Positions 8,833-18,084 of a DNA stretch of 64,000 nucleotides are shown one piece after another (positions within the stretch are counted from its first letter, which is position 1; each line of letters starts with the position of its first letter). The stretch is from Streptococcus oralis (GTDB taxonomy: Bacteria > Bacillota > Bacilli > Lactobacillales > Streptococcaceae): the NCBI RefSeq assembly GCF_004127215.1, contig NZ_QEWJ01000008.1, forward strand, positions 30,669 to 94,668, read 5' to 3'. Under the pieces are notes generated by a model that was not told the DNA's origin, did no database searches, and was given only the letters and a program-made list of their open reading frames with translations. The position numbers and the translations under genes were made by a program.

Positions 8833-9573
8833 ATGACTATTATAACCTCAAAAGCCAATTCAGTGGTAAAAAATGCCAAGAAATTGCATCAAAAAAAATA
8901 TCGAAAGTCTGCCTATTTGATTGAAGGTTGGCACTTATTCGAAGAAGCTGTTCAAGCTGGAGTGACGATTGAAAAGATCTTTGCCCTAGAAAGTTACCGA
9001 GATCAGCTAGCTGCCTTTCCTCAAACTATCTGGGTTTCAGAGGAGATTTTGCTGGATTTAGCAGATACGCAAACCCCTCAAGGCATTGTCGCAGTTATTC
9101 AAAAAGAAGAAGTGGGGCTGCCTGATTTTAGTCAGGGTAAGTTTCTATTTTTAGAAGATGTCCAAGATCCTGGTAATGTGGGTACCATGATTCGGACTGC
9201 GGATGCTGCAGGTTTTACAGGGGTCATTGTTTCAGACAAGTCAGCAGATATCTACAGTCTTAAGACCCTGCGTTCCATGCAAGGAAGTCATTTTCACTTG
9301 CCCATCTATCGTATGTCTCTTGCTTCCTTTATAGAAGAGACTAAGAAGACTGCTATGCCCATTCTGGCAACGACCTTATCGAGAGATTCCAAGGATTATC
9401 GTGAGCTTTCTCCCCTAGAAGACTTTGCTTTAGTCATGGGGAATGAAGGACAGGGGATTAGTCCTATCATGGCTGAAAGTGCCAATCAGCTGGTCCATAT
9501 TGGTATGAAAGGTCGAGCAGAGAGTCTCAATGTGGCAGTTGCCGCAGGCATTTTGATGTTTTATTTCAGCTAA
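8833..9573 (+). CDS. RNA methyltransferase, TrmH (SpoU) family
   Basis: SAM-dependent 2'-O-ribose methyltransferase of rRNA or tRNA (246 residues). An N-terminal substrate-binding domain (residues 1-100) precedes the knotted SPOUT domain with its motifs EDVQDPGNVGTMIRTADAAG, MGNEGQGIS and MKGRAESLNVAVAAG. The target nucleotide cannot be told from sequence. I start at the ATG at 8833; an upstream ATG at 8815 lies inside the promoter. The TATAAT-to-ATG distance implies a leaderless transcript. Confidence 0.9.
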   Translation: MTIITSKANSVVKNAKKLHQKKYRKSAYLIEGWHLFEEAVQAGVTIEKIFALESYRDQLAAFPQTIWVSEEILLDLADTQTPQGIVAVIQKEEVGLPDFSQGKFLFLEDVQDPGNVGTMIRTADAAGFTGVIVSDKSADIYSLKTLRSMQGSHFHLPIYRMSLASFIEETKKTAMPILATTLSRDSKDYRELSPLEDFALVMGNEGQGISPIMAESANQLVHIGMKGRAESLNVAVAAGILMFYFS

Positions 9574-9589
9574 TTTAAAAAAACTTTGT

Positions 9590-9595
9590 TATAAT
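9590..9595 (+). promoter_or_regulatory. -10 box before Bax inhibitor-1 gene
   Basis: TATAAT 32 bases ahead of the ATG at 9628, with AAAGGAG as ribosome binding site in between. Confidence 0.6.
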
Positions 9596-9627
9596 CAAGA
9601 TATAGTTATAGAAAAAGGAGAATCAGA

Positions 9628-10311
9628 ATGAATCAAACAATTATTCAAGAACGTTCAGGTCTCAATCAATTTTACGCTAAGGTTTATGCCTTTGTAGGGA
9701 TTGGAATTGGACTATCAGCTCTGGTGTCAGCTTTGATGTTGACAGTCTTTCAGACTCAATTGACTTACTTTTTAATGCATGGCCGTCTCTGGTTGATGAT
9801 TGCAACTTTTGCAGAACTTGCTCTGGTATTTGTTGCAAGTAGCATGGCTGCAAAAAATAGCCCAGCAGCTCTGCCAGTATTTCTAGTATACTCCCTACTG
9901 AATGGCTTCACCCTTAGCTTTGTCGTAGCCTTCTATACACCGGGAACAGTTTTGTCAGCCTTTGTATCCAGCGCTCTTCTCTTCTTTGTCATGGCGGCAA
10001 TCGGGATTTTCACCAAGAAGGATTTGAGTGGAATGGGACGAGCTTTGATGGCGGCGCTTGTTGGTCTCATCATTGCCATGGTTGTGAATCTATTTTTAGC
10101 CAATAGCTTCTTTGACTACATGATTAGTATTGCCATGGTCTTGGTTTTCTCTGGTTTGATTGCTTGGGATAATCAAAAGATTCGCTATGTTTATGAGCAG
10201 TCACGAGGACAAGTAGCGACAGGTTGGATCATCTCAATGGCACTCAGCATTTACCTAGACTTTATCAACCTCTTCCTTAGCATTTTACGAATCTTTGGTC
10301 GGAACGATTAA
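9628..10311 (+). CDS. Bax inhibitor-1 / YccA family membrane protein
   Basis: Integral membrane protein of 227 residues with about seven hydrophobic segments, ending in the family's conserved region (LIAWDNQKIRYVYEQ, then ALSIYLDFINLFLSILRI). Bacterial members such as YetJ conduct calcium in a pH-dependent way; others are linked to FtsH control. The substrate here is unproven. Monocistronic, with a terminator directly after it. Confidence 0.88.
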   Translation: MNQTIIQERSGLNQFYAKVYAFVGIGIGLSALVSALMLTVFQTQLTYFLMHGRLWLMIATFAELALVFVASSMAAKNSPAALPVFLVYSLLNGFTLSFVVAFYTPGTVLSAFVSSALLFFVMAAIGIFTKKDLSGMGRALMAALVGLIIAMVVNLFLANSFFDYMISIAMVLVFSGLIAWDNQKIRYVYEQSRGQVATGWIISMALSIYLDFINLFLSILRIFGRND

Positions 10312-10321
10312 AAATCTATAG

Positions 10322-10354
10322 AGTCAGTGTTCGAAAGAGCACTGACTTTTTCTT
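10322..10354 (+). terminator. Terminator after Bax inhibitor-1 gene
   Basis: AGTCAGTG / CACTGACT stem with ten-base loop followed by TTTTTC. Confidence 0.85.
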
Positions 10355-10421
10355 ATTTATTCTTTTCTTTTCTTGGAAATAGGTGTATAATGCTTTTAAT
10401 TAATTTTTTGAGGAGTAGCTT

Positions 10422-11414
10422 ATGAAGAAAAGTTTTATCCAGCAACAAGAAGAAATTTCCTTTGTCAAAAACACTTTTACCCAGTATTTGAAAGATAAGT
10501 TAGAAGTTGTCGAAGTTCAAGGTCCTATCTTGAGTAGGGTCGGCGATGGGATGCAGGATAACCTTTCAGGTGTTGAAAATGCAGTAACTGTGAAGGTCTT
10601 GCAAATTCCAGATGAAACCTACGAGGTCGTTCATTCACTTGCTAAATGGAAACGCCATACCTTGGCTCGTTTTAGTTTCGGTGAGGGTGAGGGTCTATTT
10701 GTTCACATGAAGGCCCTTCGTCCAGACGAAGATTCACTTGATGCGACCCACTCTGTTTATGTAGACCAGTGGGACTGGGAAAAAGTGATTCCAAACGGAC
10801 AACGCAATATCGCTTATCTTAAAGAAACGGTTGAAAAGATTTACAAGGCTATTCGTCTGACAGAGCTAGCAGTAGAAGCTCGCTATGATATCGAATCGAT
10901 CTTGCCAAAACAAATCACCTTTATCCATACAGAAGAGTTGGTAGAACGTTACCCAGACTTGACACCAAAAGAGCGTGAAAATGAAATCTGTAAAGAGTTT
11001 GGTGCAGTCTTCTTGATTGGTATCGGTGGCGAGTTGCCTGATGGCAAACCTCATGATGGCCGTGCGCCTGACTACGATGACTGGACAACAGAGTCTGAAA
11101 ATGGTTACAAGGGGTTGAATGGCGATATTCTCGTTTGGAACGAATCTCTTGGGTGTGCTTTTGAACTTTCATCAATGGGGATTCGGGTAGATGAGGATAC
11201 CCTCCGTCGCCAAGTGGCTCTTACAGGAGACGAAGATCGTCTGGAGTTGGAATGGCATAAAGCTCTGCTTAACGGCCTTTTCCCACTGACAATCGGTGGG
11301 GGTATCGGACAGTCTCGTATGGCCATGTTCCTTCTTCGTAAGAAACACATCGGAGAGGTTCAGACCAGTGTCTGGCCTCAAGAAGTTCGCGATACGTACG
11401 AAAATATTTTGTAG
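10422..11414 (+). CDS. asnA: Aspartate-ammonia ligase
   Basis: Ammonia-dependent asparagine synthetase, related in fold to class II aminoacyl-tRNA synthetases. Motifs include [13 protein letters not shown] near the N-terminus, [10 protein letters not shown], the central [18 protein letters not shown] and the C-terminal [14 protein letters not shown]. 330 residues, full length. Own promoter (TATAAT at 10386) and GAGGAG ribosome binding site. Confidence 0.96.
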   Translation: MKKSFIQQQEEISFVKNTFTQYLKDKLEVVEVQGPILSRVGDGMQDNLSGVENAVTVKVLQIPDETYEVVHSLAKWKRHTLARFSFGEGEGLFVHMKALRPDEDSLDATHSVYVDQWDWEKVIPNGQRNIAYLKETVEKIYKAIRLTELAVEARYDIESILPKQITFIHTEELVERYPDLTPKERENEICKEFGAVFLIGIGGELPDGKPHDGRAPDYDDWTTESENGYKGLNGDILVWNESLGCAFELSSMGIRVDEDTLRRQVALTGDEDRLELEWHKALLNGLFPLTIGGGIGQSRMAMFLLRKKHIGEVQTSVWPQEVRDTYENIL

Positions 11415-11415
11415 A

Positions 11416-11446
11416 GAATCGAACCGTAAGGTTCGGTTTTCTTTCT
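11416..11446 (+). terminator. Terminator after asnA
   Basis: CGAACC GTAA GGTTCG hairpin followed by GTTTTCTTTC. Confidence 0.75.
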
Positions 11447-11465
11447 CTTTTTGTCTATAATTTGG

Positions 11466-11471
11466 TATAAT
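11466..11471 (+). promoter_or_regulatory. -10 box of rsmD (probable leaderless start)
   Basis: TATAAT seven bases before the ATG at 11479; no ribosome binding site fits between them. Confidence 0.6.
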
Positions 11472-11478
11472 AAACGAT

Positions 11479-12018
11479 ATGAAAATCGTATCAGGAATCT
11501 ATGGGGGGCGTCCTCTCAAGACGCTAGAAGGAAAGACGACGAGGCCGACATCTGATAAGGTGAGAGGAGCTGTCTTTAACATGATTGGTCCTTATTTTGA
11601 GGGTGGTCGTGTCTTGGATCTCTATGCTGGCAGCGGCGGTCTGTCTATTGAAGCTGTGTCAAGAGGGATGTCCAGTGCTGTCTTAGTGGAACGGGATCGA
11701 AAGGCCCAAGCAGTTATCGCTGAAAATATCAATATGACTAAGGAAATTTCCAAATTTCAGCTCTTAAAGATGGAAGCTGACCGTGCTCTAGAACAAGTCG
11801 GAGGGACATTTGATCTGGTCTTTTTAGACCCTCCCTATGCAAAAGAACAAATCGTTGCAGATATCGAAAAAATGGCAGAAAGAAATCTCTTCTCCCAAGA
11901 GATCATGGTTGTCTGCGAAACCGATAAGTCTGTAGAACTTCCAGAAGAAATTGCCTGCTTAGGCATCTGGAAGGAAAAAATATATGGGATTAGTAAGGTG
12001 ACAGTCTATGTCAGATAA
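11479..12018 (+). CDS. rsmD: 16S rRNA (guanine966-N2)-methyltransferase
   Basis: Methylates G966 of 16S rRNA. Rossmann-fold methyltransferase of 179 residues with SAM motif [16 protein letters not shown] and catalytic motif IV FLDPPYA; the N-terminal GGRPLK and [13 protein letters not shown] are RsmD signatures. Overlaps coaD by 11 bases; rsmD-coaD pairing is widespread in Firmicutes. The -10 box lies too close for a 5' leader. Confidence 0.95.
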   Translation: MKIVSGIYGGRPLKTLEGKTTRPTSDKVRGAVFNMIGPYFEGGRVLDLYAGSGGLSIEAVSRGMSSAVLVERDRKAQAVIAENINMTKEISKFQLLKMEADRALEQVGGTFDLVFLDPPYAKEQIVADIEKMAERNLFSQEIMVVCETDKSVELPEEIACLGIWKEKIYGISKVTVYVR

Positions 12019-12496
12019 AATTGGATTATTTACAGGTTCATTTGATCCGATGACAAATGGACATCTGGATATCATTGAACGTGCCAGTAAACTCTTTGAT
12101 AAGCTCTATGTTGGGGTTTTCTACAATCCCCACAAACAAGGTTTTCTCCCTGTTGAAAATCGCAAACGAGCAGTTGAAAAAGCCGTAGCGCATTTAGAAA
12201 ATGTAGAGGTCCTAGCTTCTCACGACCAATTAGTTGTTGATGTTGCAAGAAAACTGGGAGCTAAAACTCTTGTCCGTGGCTTGCGGAATGCAACCGACTT
12301 ACAATACGAGTCTAGTTTTGATTACTACAATCATCAACTGGCTCCAGAAATCGAAACCATTTACCTATATAGTCGCCCAGAGCATCTTTATATTAGCTCT
12401 TCAGCTATGAGAGAACTTCTGAAGTTTGGTCAGGAGATTCAGCAATATGTCCCAAACAGTGTTGTGGAGGAATTAGAACATGAAGAAAAAAACTAG
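12008..12496 (+). CDS. coaD: Phosphopantetheine adenylyltransferase
   Basis: Fourth step of coenzyme A synthesis. Nucleotidyltransferase fold with [15 protein letters not shown] (the HxGH-type motif reads TNGH), [13 protein letters not shown] and the C-terminal [10 protein letters not shown]. 162 residues. Overlaps rsmD upstream and the protease gene downstream by 17 bases, so the three are translationally linked. Confidence 0.96.
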   Translation: MSDKIGLFTGSFDPMTNGHLDIIERASKLFDKLYVGVFYNPHKQGFLPVENRKRAVEKAVAHLENVEVLASHDQLVVDVARKLGAKTLVRGLRNATDLQYESSFDYYNHQLAPEIETIYLYSRPEHLYISSSAMRELLKFGQEIQQYVPNSVVEELEHEEKN

Positions 12497-13517
12497 ATGG
12501 CCCTTATATGTCATCCTAGCACTAGTATTGACTTTTTTAGCCTTTGTAGTACCTTTACCTTACTACATAGAAGTTCCAGGTGGAGCGGAAGATATTCGCC
12601 AAGTTTTAAAAGTCAATGAAACAGAAGATACAGAAGCAGGAGCTTACCAGTTTGTAACAGTCGGTATTCGACATGCGACCCTGTCGCATCTTGTCTATGC
12701 TTGGTTAACACCATTTACGGATATTAGAAGTGCCAAGGAGACAACGGGTGGTTCTACGGATGCAGAGTTTATGCGGATCAATCAGTTCTATATGCAAACA
12801 TCCCAAAACATGGCTAAGTATCAAGGTTTGAAGACGGCTGGTAAGGATATCGAACTCAAGTACCTGGGAGTTTATGTCTTAACCGTGACGGACAATTCAA
12901 CTTTTAAGGGTATTCTGAACATTGCGGATACCGTGACGGCTGTTAATGATAAGACCTTTGATAGTTCCAAAGACTTAGTTGATTATGTCAACTCTCAAAA
13001 ATTAGGAGATCCAGTCAAGGTAACCTACGAAGAAGACGGAAAAGTTAAGACTGCTGAAGGTAAAATTATCACTCTCGAAAACGGGAAAAACGGGATTGGG
13101 ATTGGCTTGATTGACCGTACGGAAGTGACAAGTGATGTTCCAATTCGTTTCTCCACAGCTGGTATTGGCGGGCCGAGTGCAGGTCTCATGTTTAGTCTAG
13201 CTATCTACACCCAGATAGCAGATCCAGGCCTTCGTAATGGTCGTATCGTTGCGGGAACGGGAACTATTGATCGGGACGGAAATGTTGGCGACATTGGTGG
13301 AATTGACAAAAAAGTAGTTGCAGCCTCTCGTCAGGAAGCGAACGTCTTTTTTGCTCCTGACAATCCAGTCACCGAGGAAGCGAAAAAAGCAGATCCCAAT
13401 GCGAAAAGCAACTATGAAACAGCCCTAGAAGCTGCTAAAACAATCAAGACAGAGATGAAAATCGTTCCTGTTAAAACCTTGCAGGATGCGATTGATTACC
13501 TTAAAAACAATCCCTAA
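12480..13517 (+). CDS. sepM: PDZ and Lon-like membrane-anchored protease (SepM/YlbL type)
   Basis: Surface serine protease of 345 residues: one N-terminal transmembrane anchor (residues 8-26), a PDZ domain (about 125-200) and a Lon-type proteolytic domain with Ser233 in [11 protein letters not shown] and the likely partner Lys278 in [12 protein letters not shown]. The S. mutans homologue SepM trims the competence-stimulating peptide; whether this one does so is inference. The start overlaps the coaD stop and the unit ends near 13520. Confidence 0.88.
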   Translation: MKKKTRWPLYVILALVLTFLAFVVPLPYYIEVPGGAEDIRQVLKVNETEDTEAGAYQFVTVGIRHATLSHLVYAWLTPFTDIRSAKETTGGSTDAEFMRINQFYMQTSQNMAKYQGLKTAGKDIELKYLGVYVLTVTDNSTFKGILNIADTVTAVNDKTFDSSKDLVDYVNSQKLGDPVKVTYEEDGKVKTAEGKIITLENGKNGIGIGLIDRTEVTSDVPIRFSTAGIGGPSAGLMFSLAIYTQIADPGLRNGRIVAGTGTIDRDGNVGDIGGIDKKVVAASRQEANVFFAPDNPVTEEAKKADPNAKSNYETALEAAKTIKTEMKIVPVKTLQDAIDYLKNNP

Positions 13518-13560
13518 TCCGTAGAAAAATCGAAAACTAGCGCGCAAGCGGATAAGATGG

Positions 13561-13566
13561 TATAAT
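13561..13566 (+). promoter_or_regulatory. -10 box of DUF1146 gene (probable leaderless start)
   Basis: TATAAT six bases before the ATG at 13573; no room for a ribosome binding site. Confidence 0.6.
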
Positions 13567-13572
13567 AGTCAA

Positions 13573-13803
13573 ATGGTTCAATTATTATTCACCCTAAGTA
13601 GTCATATACTCTTTATTTATTTGAGTTTTTACCTTTTGAAGGATCTTGTGAGATGGGAAAAGGTGTTAAAAGTAACTGCTGCTAACGCAAAAAAAGTTCG
13701 TTTGTTGGTAGGTTTCTTTAGTATTGTAATGGGCTACATCTTAAGTTCATTCTTTATCAGTTTGTACCAACTGTGGCAAGAAGCGCTTAGAGGACTATTA
13801 TAA
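13573..13803 (+). CDS. DUF1146 family small membrane protein
   Basis: 76 residues with two hydrophobic helices (about residues 3-22 and 45-65) separated by a basic loop containing VRWEKV. Members (B. subtilis YwzB) lie next to murA or atp genes; function unknown. Here it lies 23 bases upstream of murA and probably shares its transcript. Confidence 0.8.
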   Translation: MVQLLFTLSSHILFIYLSFYLLKDLVRWEKVLKVTAANAKKVRLLVGFFSIVMGYILSSFFISLYQLWQEALRGLL

Positions 13804-13826
13804 AATCAAAAGTAAAGGAAACAACT

Positions 13827-15107
13827 ATGGAAAAAATTGTGGTTCAAGGCGGGGATAATCGTCTGGTCGGGAGTGTGACGATCGAGGGAGCAAAGAATGC
13901 AGTCTTGCCCTTGTTGGCAGCGACTATTCTAGCAAGCAAGGGTAAGACAGTCTTGCAGAATGTCCCGATCTTGTCAGATGTTTTCACCATGAATCAAGTG
14001 GTTCGTGGTCTGAATGCCAAGGTTGATTTTGATGAGGAAGCCCATATCATCGAGGTCGATGCGACTGGTGACATCACGGAGGAGGCTCCTTACAAATATG
14101 TCAGCAAGATGCGGGCATCAATCGTTGTTTTGGGACCAATCCTTGCTCGTGTAGGTCATGCTAAGGTATCCATGCCAGGTGGTTGCACCATTGGGAGTCG
14201 TCCAATCGATCTCCACCTCAAGGGCTTGGAAGCTATGGGAGCTAAGATTAGCCAGACAGCTGGTTACATCGAAGCCAAGGCAGAACGCTTGCATGGCGCT
14301 CATATCTACATGGACTTCCCTAGTGTCGGTGCAACACAAAACCTTATGATGGCAGCAACTCTAGCTGACGGTATGACTGTCATTGAAAATGCTGCGCGTG
14401 AGCCAGAAATCGTTGACTTAGCTATTCTCCTCAATGAAATGGGAGCCAAGGTCAAGGGAGCTGGTACTGAAACAATCACAGTAACTGGTGTCGAGGAACT
14501 CCATGGTACGACTCACAGTGTCGTACAGGACCGTATCGAAGCTGGAACCTTTATGGTGGCTGCAGCTATGACAGGTGGAGATGTCCTCATTCGAGATGCA
14601 GTCTGGGAGCATAATCGTCCCTTGATTGCTAAACTCCTTGAAATGGGAGTTGAAGTGACAGAGGAGTCAGAAGGCATCCGTGTCCGTTCTCAACTTGAAA
14701 CTCTCAAGGCTGTTCATGTAAAAACTTTACCACACCCAGGATTCCCGACAGATATGCAGGCTCAATTTACAGCTCTGATGACAGTCGCAAAAGGGGAATC
14801 CACCATGGTGGAAACTGTGTTTGAGAATCGCTTCCAACACTTGGAGGAAATGCGCCGTATGGGCTTGCACTCAGAGATTATCCGTGACACAGCTCGTATT
14901 GTTGGGGGACAGGCTTTACAGGGGGCAGAAGTTCTCTCAACGGACCTTCGTGCCAGTGCGGCCTTAATTCTGACAGGTTTGGTAGCGCAAGGTGAGACAG
15001 TTGTTGGTAAATTAGTCCACCTTGACAGAGGTTACTACCGTTTCCATGAAAAGTTAGCTCAGCTAGGAGCGAAGATTCAGCGAATCGAGGTAAATGATGA
15101 AGAATAA
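13827..15107 (+). CDS. murA: UDP-N-acetylglucosamine 1-carboxyvinyltransferase
   Basis: First committed step of peptidoglycan synthesis (enolpyruvyl transfer to UDP-GlcNAc). 426 residues with [12 protein letters not shown] at the N-terminus and the catalytic cysteine in [13 protein letters not shown], so the fosfomycin target residue is intact. AAAGGAAA precedes the ATG. Overlaps epuA by 14 bases; murA-epuA-endA is the pneumococcal-type arrangement. Confidence 0.96.
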   Translation: MEKIVVQGGDNRLVGSVTIEGAKNAVLPLLAATILASKGKTVLQNVPILSDVFTMNQVVRGLNAKVDFDEEAHIIEVDATGDITEEAPYKYVSKMRASIVVLGPILARVGHAKVSMPGGCTIGSRPIDLHLKGLEAMGAKISQTAGYIEAKAERLHGAHIYMDFPSVGATQNLMMAATLADGMTVIENAAREPEIVDLAILLNEMGAKVKGAGTETITVTGVEELHGTTHSVVQDRIEAGTFMVAAAMTGGDVLIRDAVWEHNRPLIAKLLEMGVEVTEESEGIRVRSQLETLKAVHVKTLPHPGFPTDMQAQFTALMTVAKGESTMVETVFENRFQHLEEMRRMGLHSEIIRDTARIVGGQALQGAEVLSTDLRASAALILTGLVAQGETVVGKLVHLDRGYYRFHEKLAQLGAKIQRIEVNDEE

Positions 15108-15288
15108 AAACTTACGCTATGTACTCCGTCGCTTACTGTTGATTTTTATCGTACTATTGCTAGGCTTTCTTGCTTTAGGAATCGGCTTGATGGTTGGCTA
15201 TGGCATCCTTGGAAAGGGACAGGATCCATGGGCTATCTTGTCTCCAGCAAAGTGGCAGGAATTGATTAGCAAATTTACAGGAAATTAG
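15094..15288 (+). CDS. epuA: EpuA, small membrane protein (DNA-directed RNA polymerase beta-subunit family annotation)
   Basis: 64-residue basic single-pass protein; the hydrophobic helix covers about residues 12-38 ([20 protein letters not shown]). Named from its position upstream of endA in pneumococcus. It starts inside murA. The database label 'RNA polymerase subunit beta' reflects a domain name only and nothing in the sequence supports polymerase function. Confidence 0.85.
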   Translation: MMKNKNLRYVLRRLLLIFIVLLLGFLALGIGLMVGYGILGKGQDPWAILSPAKWQELISKFTGN

Positions 15289-15310
15289 ACTGGGAGACCA
15301 GTCTTTTTCT
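15287..15310 (+). terminator. Short terminator between epuA and endA
   Basis: AGACTGG GAGA CCAGTCT stem followed by TTTTCT; it overlaps the epuA stop codon and precedes endA by 19 bases, so it may reduce read-through from murA-epuA. Confidence 0.75.
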
Positions 15311-15328
15311 AGAGATATAAGGAGAGAT

Positions 15329-16153
15329 ATGAACAAAAAAACAAGACAGGCTCTAATAGGATTACTTATATTCTTACTCTTGGCTGCTGGAAGCTACTAT
15401 ATCAAGCAGATGCAGCTGGCACCAAATACCCCCAAAACCAAAGTTAGTCAGAAAAAACAAGCTTCAGAGGCTCCTAGTCAGGAGTTGGCTGAAAGTGTCT
15501 TAACTGAGTCAATCAAAAACCAAATTAAGGGTGGTCTTGAGTGGAATGGGGCAGGTGCCTTTGTCGTCAACGGCAATAAAACCAATCTAGATGCCAAAGT
15601 TTCTAGCAAACCTTACGCGGATAATAAAACAAAACCAGTCGGGAAAGAGACCGTCCCAACGGTTGCCAATGCTCTCTTATCCAAAGCGACTCGTCAGTAC
15701 AAAAATCGTGAAGAAACAGGCAATGGCTCAACCTCTTGGACTCCGCCGGGATGGCATCAGGTTAAAAATCTAAAGGGAACCTATACGCACGCAGTAGATA
15801 GGGGGCACTTGTTGGGTTATGCCTTGATAGGTGGATTAGATGGCTTTGATGCTTCTACTAGCAATCCCAAGAACATTGCAGTTCAGACGGCTTGGGCTAA
15901 TCAAGCTCAGGCTGAAGATTCGACAGGGCAGAACTACTATGAGAGTTTGGTTAGGAAAGCCTTAGACCAGAATAAGAGAGTCCGTTATCGGGTAACTCTC
16001 CACTATGCTACAAATGAGGATTTGGTTCCATCTGCTTCACAAATTGAAGCCAAGTCTTCGGATGGCGAATTGGAGTTCAACGTCCTGATTCCAAATGTTC
16101 AAAAGGGCATCCAGCTTGATTATCGAACAGGTCAGGTCACGGTGACAAACTAG
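15329..16153 (+). CDS. endA: Membrane-anchored DNA-entry nuclease
   Basis: Surface nuclease that degrades the non-entering strand during transformation and also cuts host extracellular DNA. 274 residues: membrane anchor at residues 8-25, then a beta-beta-alpha metal nuclease domain with the DRGH motif ending at His160 and the metal-site asparagines in [13 protein letters not shown] (Asn182, Asn191). All catalytic positions known from pneumococcal EndA are present. AAGGAGAG precedes the ATG. Convergence with a hairpin at 16181 ends the unit. Confidence 0.95.
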   Translation: MNKKTRQALIGLLIFLLLAAGSYYIKQMQLAPNTPKTKVSQKKQASEAPSQELAESVLTESIKNQIKGGLEWNGAGAFVVNGNKTNLDAKVSSKPYADNKTKPVGKETVPTVANALLSKATRQYKNREETGNGSTSWTPPGWHQVKNLKGTYTHAVDRGHLLGYALIGGLDGFDASTSNPKNIAVQTAWANQAQAEDSTGQNYYESLVRKALDQNKRVRYRVTLHYATNEDLVPSASQIEAKSSDGELEFNVLIPNVQKGIQLDYRTGQVTVTN

Positions 16154-16177
16154 AACCAATCTATTTAAAGGAATAAA

Positions 16178-16216
16178 AATTGCTCCCTTGTCCGTTAGTG
16201 ATAAGGGAGCGATTGT
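16178..16216 (+). terminator. Hairpin after endA
   Basis: TGCTCCCTT / AAGGGAGCG stem of nine pairs with a 13-base loop; T-run is weak, so it may be an inefficient terminator. Confidence 0.6.
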
Positions 16217-16253
16217 ATAAATTAGAAAATAATGTGATTCCTAGGCCGATTTA

Positions 16254-16262
16254 TGATATAAT
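16254..16262 (+). promoter_or_regulatory. Extended -10 promoter of CNNM/HlyC-type gene
   Basis: TGATATAAT 32 bases before the ATG at 16295, with TAGGAGAAAG as ribosome binding site. Confidence 0.65.
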
Positions 16263-16294
16263 GGAACACAAGATACTATTTTAGGAGAAAGACC

Positions 16295-17626
16295 ATGGAA
16301 GACCCGAGCAGTCAGGATTTGTTACTGCAATTTGTACTTTTAGTTGTATTGACCTTTTTAAATGCCTTTTTCTCAGCTACAGAAATGGCTATGGTGTCAT
16401 TAAACCGTTCCCGAGTAGAGCAAAAGGCAGAAGAGGGAGACAAACGTTACGTCCGTTTGTTAAAAGTACTTGAAAATCCTAACCACTTTTTATCAACCAT
16501 TCAAGTCGGTATCACGTTAATTACCATCTTGTCAGGGGCAAAACTGGCAGATACACTTGGACAAGTAATTGCCTCTTGGATGGGGAACGGAGAAACAGCT
16601 TATGCCATTGCAAGTTTCCTCTCTTTGGCATTCTTGACCTACATCTCTATTGTTTTTGGTGAGCTCTATCCTAAACGGATTGCCCTCAATCTAAAAGATG
16701 CCTTAGCTATTCGCTCTGTTCCGATTATTATTGGTCTTGGGAAGATTGTCAGTCCCTTTGTCTGGTTGTTATCTGCTTCAACCAATTTGTTGAGTCGTTT
16801 AACACCAATGACCTTTGATGATGCGGATGAAAAAATGACTCGAGATGAAATTGAGTATATGTTGACCAAGAGTGAGGAGACCTTGGATGCAGATGAAATC
16901 GAGATGTTACAAGGGATTTTCTCTCTAGATGAACTGATGGCGAGAGAAGTCATGGTTCCTCGGACAGATGCCTTTATGGTGGATATTCAGGATGATAGTC
17001 AAACCATTATCCAAAGTATTTTAAAACAAAATTTTTCCCGTATCCCAGTTTATGATGGGGATAAGGACAATGTGATTGGGATTATTCACACCAAGAGTCT
17101 TCTTAAGGCAGCCTTTGTGGACGGTTTTGATAATATTGCCTGGAAGAGAATCTTACAAGATCCACTCTTTGTCCCTGAAACCATTTTTGTGGATGACCTC
17201 CTTAAAGAGCTTCGAAATACCCAAAGACAAATGGCCATTTTGCTCGATGAATATGGTGGTATGGCTGGTCTGGTCACACTGGAAGACCTGCTGGAGGAGA
17301 TTGTCGGAGAAATTGACGACGAGACAGACCGAGCAGAAATCGAAGTCCATCAAATCGGTGAGGATACCTATATTGCGCAGGGAACCATGAATCTTAACGA
17401 CTTCAATAACTACTTTGGTGTCGAACTAGAAAGCGATGATGTGGATACCATCGCCGGTTATTATTTGACGGGTGTTGGAACGATTCCAACAACTGAGAAA
17501 ATCAGTTACCAACTGGTTAGCCAAAACAAGCAGATTGTCCTGACCAATGATAAGGTGAAAAATGGGCGTGTTACTAAGGTAAAAGTTCAAATCACTGAAA
17601 TAGAAAATGAAGAAGAAACAGAATAA
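16295..17626 (+). CDS. CNNM/HlyC-CorC family transporter-associated protein
   Basis: 443-residue membrane protein: a DUF21 (CNNM) domain with about four membrane helices (residues 8-190), a CBS pair (about 210-330, with MVPRTDAF) and a C-terminal CorC_HlyC domain ([14 protein letters not shown] then residues to the end). Relatives mediate magnesium efflux or homeostasis; the old 'hemolysin' label is not supported. Monocistronic between its promoter and a terminator. Confidence 0.9.
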   Translation: MEDPSSQDLLLQFVLLVVLTFLNAFFSATEMAMVSLNRSRVEQKAEEGDKRYVRLLKVLENPNHFLSTIQVGITLITILSGAKLADTLGQVIASWMGNGETAYAIASFLSLAFLTYISIVFGELYPKRIALNLKDALAIRSVPIIIGLGKIVSPFVWLLSASTNLLSRLTPMTFDDADEKMTRDEIEYMLTKSEETLDADEIEMLQGIFSLDELMAREVMVPRTDAFMVDIQDDSQTIIQSILKQNFSRIPVYDGDKDNVIGIIHTKSLLKAAFVDGFDNIAWKRILQDPLFVPETIFVDDLLKELRNTQRQMAILLDEYGGMAGLVTLEDLLEEIVGEIDDETDRAEIEVHQIGEDTYIAQGTMNLNDFNNYFGVELESDDVDTIAGYYLTGVGTIPTTEKISYQLVSQNKQIVLTNDKVKNGRVTKVKVQITEIENEEETE

Positions 17627-17627
17627 A

Positions 17628-17699
17628 GGAGCTTAAGACACCATCAGGTGCCCAAGCTCCCATTTATAAAAAAAAGACTCACGGGGAGTCTTTTGGTTT
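17628..17699 (+). terminator. Two consecutive hairpins after the CNNM gene
   Basis: First a 7-pair stem with an inner CACC/GGTG stem (17628-17660), then AAAGACTC ACGG GGAGTCTTTT (17672-17694), which also carries As on the other side and so can end the opposite tRNA transcript. Confidence 0.75.
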
Positions 17700-17705
17700 A
17701 CTATA

Positions 17706-17776
17706 AGGCGGTAGACGGATTTGAACCGACGATCAAGCTTTTGCAGAGCCGTGCCTTACCACTTGGCTATACCGCC
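17706..17776 (-). tRNA. tRNA-Cys (GCA)
   Basis: On the minus strand the sequence folds as a cloverleaf: acceptor GGCGGTA pairs with TACCGCC, the D arm reads GCCAAGTGGTAAGGC, the anticodon loop CTGCAAA gives anticodon GCA, and the T arm contains GGTTCGAACC. CCA is not encoded. 71 bases; the lowest anticodon-stem pair is C-T in this reading, as the stem is weak at its base. Confidence 0.95.
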
Positions 17777-17999
17777 TCAACGTTTATTATTATACCTTGA
17801 AAATGATTCTACGTCAATAGTTTCTTAAACGAAAATCCAATTTAGGAAACTTTCCCTTTTTATGACAGACTTTAAAACCGAGAGAGAAAGTCTGAAAATC
17901 AGTCTTTACGGGCCGTAAATTTGCCATTCTAATCACCCAGATAGCAAACAAAGAGTGTAGAAATTTGACAGATGAAAGTTTTTTGAGAGTATACGCCTA

Positions 18000-18014
18000 A
18001 ATATTCTGAAAATT
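18000..18014 (+). promoter_or_regulatory. CodY box upstream of amiA
   Basis: AATATTCTGAAAATT differs by one base from the CodY consensus AATTTTCWGAAAATT and ends two bases before the -35 of the ami promoter. The rest of the 308-base gap from the tRNA (17777-17999) shows no gene. Confidence 0.75.
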
Positions 18015-18016
18015 CG

Positions 18017-18045
18017 TTTACTTTTTAGATAATATATGATATAAT
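18017..18045 (+). promoter_or_regulatory. ami operon promoter
   Basis: TTTACT, 17-base spacer, TATAAT with an extended TGA before the -10. Transcription would start about 32 bases before the amiA ATG. Confidence 0.8.
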
Positions 18046-18084
18046 TGATGACAAACCTAAATTTTTTTAAGAGGAGTTAACAAT

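Noticed and set aside
15094-15288. EpuA as a true RNA polymerase beta subunit
   Set aside because: 64 residues with one membrane helix and no polymerase motifs; the label is a naming artefact.
16295-17626. Hemolysin
   Set aside because: Architecture DUF21-CBS-CorC_HlyC indicates ion homeostasis; the historical name lacks support.
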